Assembly (NCBI GenBank): GCA_001970955.1
Contig: MPUH01000001.1
Span: 186,001-250,000 of the forward strand
DNA from: Stentor coeruleus
Taxonomy: Eukaryota > Ciliophora > Heterotrichea > Heterotrichida > Stentoridae
Direction: 5' to 3'
Length of the DNA: 64,000 bases
Position 1 is the stretch's first letter. The number at the start of each line of letters is the position of its first letter. Made by a program: the position numbers and the translations under genes. The notes below the pieces were generated by a model. The model was not told the origin of the DNA. It did not search any database and saw only the letters and a program-made list of their open reading frames with translations. This document shows, one piece after another, positions 62,046 through 64,000 of this stretch.

Positions 62046-64000
62046 CATAATAAATAAAATTGTGATATATCCAATATGTATATAGTATAATATAATAAAT
62101 AATATAGAAATATTGAGTAAATATTTAGATTATGCTGATATATTAAAATCTAAATCTTTTCTAATATTTATTAAAAAATTATTTTCAATCTACTACAACA
62201 AATAGAAACATATAAACAGGTATTTTCAAATAGTTTTTATTATAAAAGCATAAAAAGTAAAAGTACTTAAGCATACATGGATGAAATGATAAAAAGTTAT
62301 AATTTATATAAGTTTTTCAAAGTAAAGATTACCTTATAATACTATGAAAATGTATAAAAAGTGATAAAAATACGCTAGGATAATAGTTTGATTAATTATT
62401 TATGAATTTAAATATATGCAATACACTAGTTTATCTTATCCTAACTTGTCTAATATAAACAATCTTAAAATTGTATATAACTCTTCATACTTTTTTATAA
62501 CAAAAATTTCAATATCAAACCCAATATTTTTTATACACACTTATATAGTTAAAAATAATCCTTTACATACAATAAATCATTCAGATAAATAATAGCCTAA
62601 TATAATTCTTTATATATACAAACTTTTATGAAAAACTTCTTATATTTTCAAGATTATATTTATCTATATAATAACACTTAAAATTTTGTGACTTCTAAGA
62701 TATTATTACATACCGAATTGATTATAAAATANATACATACCTTAAAGCATAAAGTTTAAAAAACTTACAAAACATCGATTTCAATATTGTAAAAAAAATA
62801 TAGTAATCACACACTAAACAAGCTTCTAATTTGCATTTTATCTATAAATTCTTATATTCGATCATAATCTATCTTATCCTAACCCCTGAACTTCTTTAAG
62901 ACTTATTTAGCATAACCTACACTTAAACCTAATCATTTTCTATCAAAAAAAGCAAATTTCAGGATTTCTCTCTGATTCCCATCATCCCAACTTATCATCA
63001 AAAAGCATTTATTTCACCCATAAATCTCAAAGCTCTCTAAGCCTCAGTCTTTTTCCACACATTCCCTTACACCAAGCCTAGCTATCCTTTTAAACACAAT
63101 TTTCCCCATAAATCATAATTCCTATCACTAAGTAAAAAAACCCTCTCAGCCCAAAATCATCAAAATCTTCCAACCTTTCTTCAAATAATATTCCCCAACT
63201 CATTCTCTTATAAAAACTCCAAAACTTCCTTAAAAACTCACAAATTTTCATCCTCCATATACATTTCCCATATTATTTCCATCTTAACCTCAAACTAATT
63301 TTATTTCCATCATTATTCATTAATTTTCTCTACGTTACATTCGGAAAATACTATTTTCCTATTATAACATTTTTTATGGCTATCAAAATTCTTATAATAA
63401 ATCCTATCCACAATTTTTATTTCAAATTTTCACATAGTCTTTCTTTTAGATATATTATTCCTAGACATCAAGCTGCATTCTTGAGGAATAAAAAGCATAA
63501 TAAAAAATATCTTTCGCTCTCTTATCTTTGCGATTATTTAATTCCATAATTACATAGGATTCTAAGCTTTCTTGAAGATTTTTAATATGATTTTTAATGC
63601 TTATTAGTGAGAATTTTGCTAGACTTTTAAGGAAAGATTTCTTTATCTTAGTGTGCAAAAATAACAAAGGTTTAATAAACTAGGATTAAAATATCCTAGG
63701 ATTTTGATGAAGATTAAGAGTCTTTTAATTTATATTGTGGTAGTAGGAGGATTATTATGAGATCTGTACTTAGAAAAGTTGCGAGTATATTTTTTTTAGT
63801 AGTAAGATTATTACTAAAGTTAAAAAATTCTAGGATTTATATTAATTATACTAAAACAATTCTAGGATTTTTATAAATTTTGCTATAACAATATTCATAT
63901 AAAATCCTCCTCGCTCACAATTTCTCAAACTCCAATACCCTTATACATCTTTCTTTAACATATCTAAGTATTATTCCACAAATAAATCATATTCTAATCT
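62046..64000. other. AT-rich terminal region, no convincing gene
   Basis: About 2 kb downstream of the GCP gene. G/A/T mix, then strongly C/A-rich from about 62860 to 63300. A minus-strand frame at 63461-63667 has coding-like character but no ATG near its start. An N at 62732 marks an assembly join without the clear flanking duplication seen at the other eleven. Nothing else is seen. Confidence 0.5.

Noticed and set aside
62732-62732. A twelfth assembly duplication at this N
   Set aside because: Only about nine bases (tacatacc) look shared on the two sides, too little in AT-rich DNA to claim a duplication.
63461-63667. 68-codon minus-strand frame near the right end
   Set aside because: It looks somewhat coding (LESYVIMELNNRKDKRAK) but has no ATG at its start, no obvious tiny intron to an upstream ATG, and no recognised family. 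Left unannotated.

Overview
The window looks like macronuclear DNA of a heterotrich ciliate, most likely Stentor coeruleus or a close relative. TAA, TAG and TGA all end recognisable genes, so the code is standard, which argues against Tetrahymena and Paramecium. The DNA is very AT-rich and gene-dense. Several recognisable genes are interrupted only by 15-nt GT..AG introns (ribosomal eL38, a CAMK-type kinase, a C2H2 zinc-finger gene, a DDX42-like helicase), which is a Stentor hallmark. Kinesin, a gamma-tubulin complex protein, a SHIPPO-repeat protein, four-domain cGMP kinases of alveolate type and a cyclic-nucleotide-gated K+ channel all suit a ciliate. I saw no rRNA, convincing tRNA, CRISPR array, transposon or virus-like element.

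Layout. 0-13 kb: PH-FYVE protein, long coiled-coil protein, PKA regulatory subunit, ER thioredoxin/PDI-like protein, then a four-cNMP-domain PKG whose kinase domain has lost key ATP-binding residues, head-to-head (44 bp) with a CNG-type K+ channel carrying a zinc knuckle. 13-25 kb: aldehyde dehydrogenase, zinc-finger protein, kinase, ankyrin protein, eL38, zinc alcohol dehydrogenase, one orphan. 25-34 kb: short-repeat protein, orphans, CDC73, an ABCG half-transporter followed by a decayed copy of itself, and a cAMP-receptor-like GPCR. 34-46 kb: kinesin, DDX42-like helicase, ankyrin and ankyrin-SAM proteins, and a guanylate-binding-protein GTPase fused to a PX domain. 46-53 kb: twin-CX9C protein, class II HMG-CoA reductase with an extra C-terminal domain, SHIPPO protein, uL30-family protein. 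53-64 kb: the gene with the micro-intron array, a small membrane protein, a complete alveolate-type PKG, a GCP3-like protein, and 2 kb of AT-rich DNA.

The most striking feature is at 54866-55259. What first looks like an 18-bp minisatellite full of stops parses completely into 22 consecutive GT..AG segments, 21 of them exactly 15 nt, separated by exons of 0, 3, 6 or 8 nt. Twenty of the 21 have TA at intron positions 9-10, as do isolated introns in eL38, the kinase, the zinc-finger gene and the helicase. Removing them gives an open frame that joins the upstream coding region to a final 34-residue exon. This is a dense micro-intron/micro-exon cluster of a kind I do not know to be described.

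The assembly has 12 single-N positions. Eleven are flanked by direct duplications of 35-335 bp, consistent with overlapping contig ends, sometimes from divergent haplotypes, joined without merging. These break or inflate several genes (the PKG-like kinase, helicase, GBP, kinesin, ankyrin and coiled-coil genes); entries below describe the genes with one copy of each duplication ignored.
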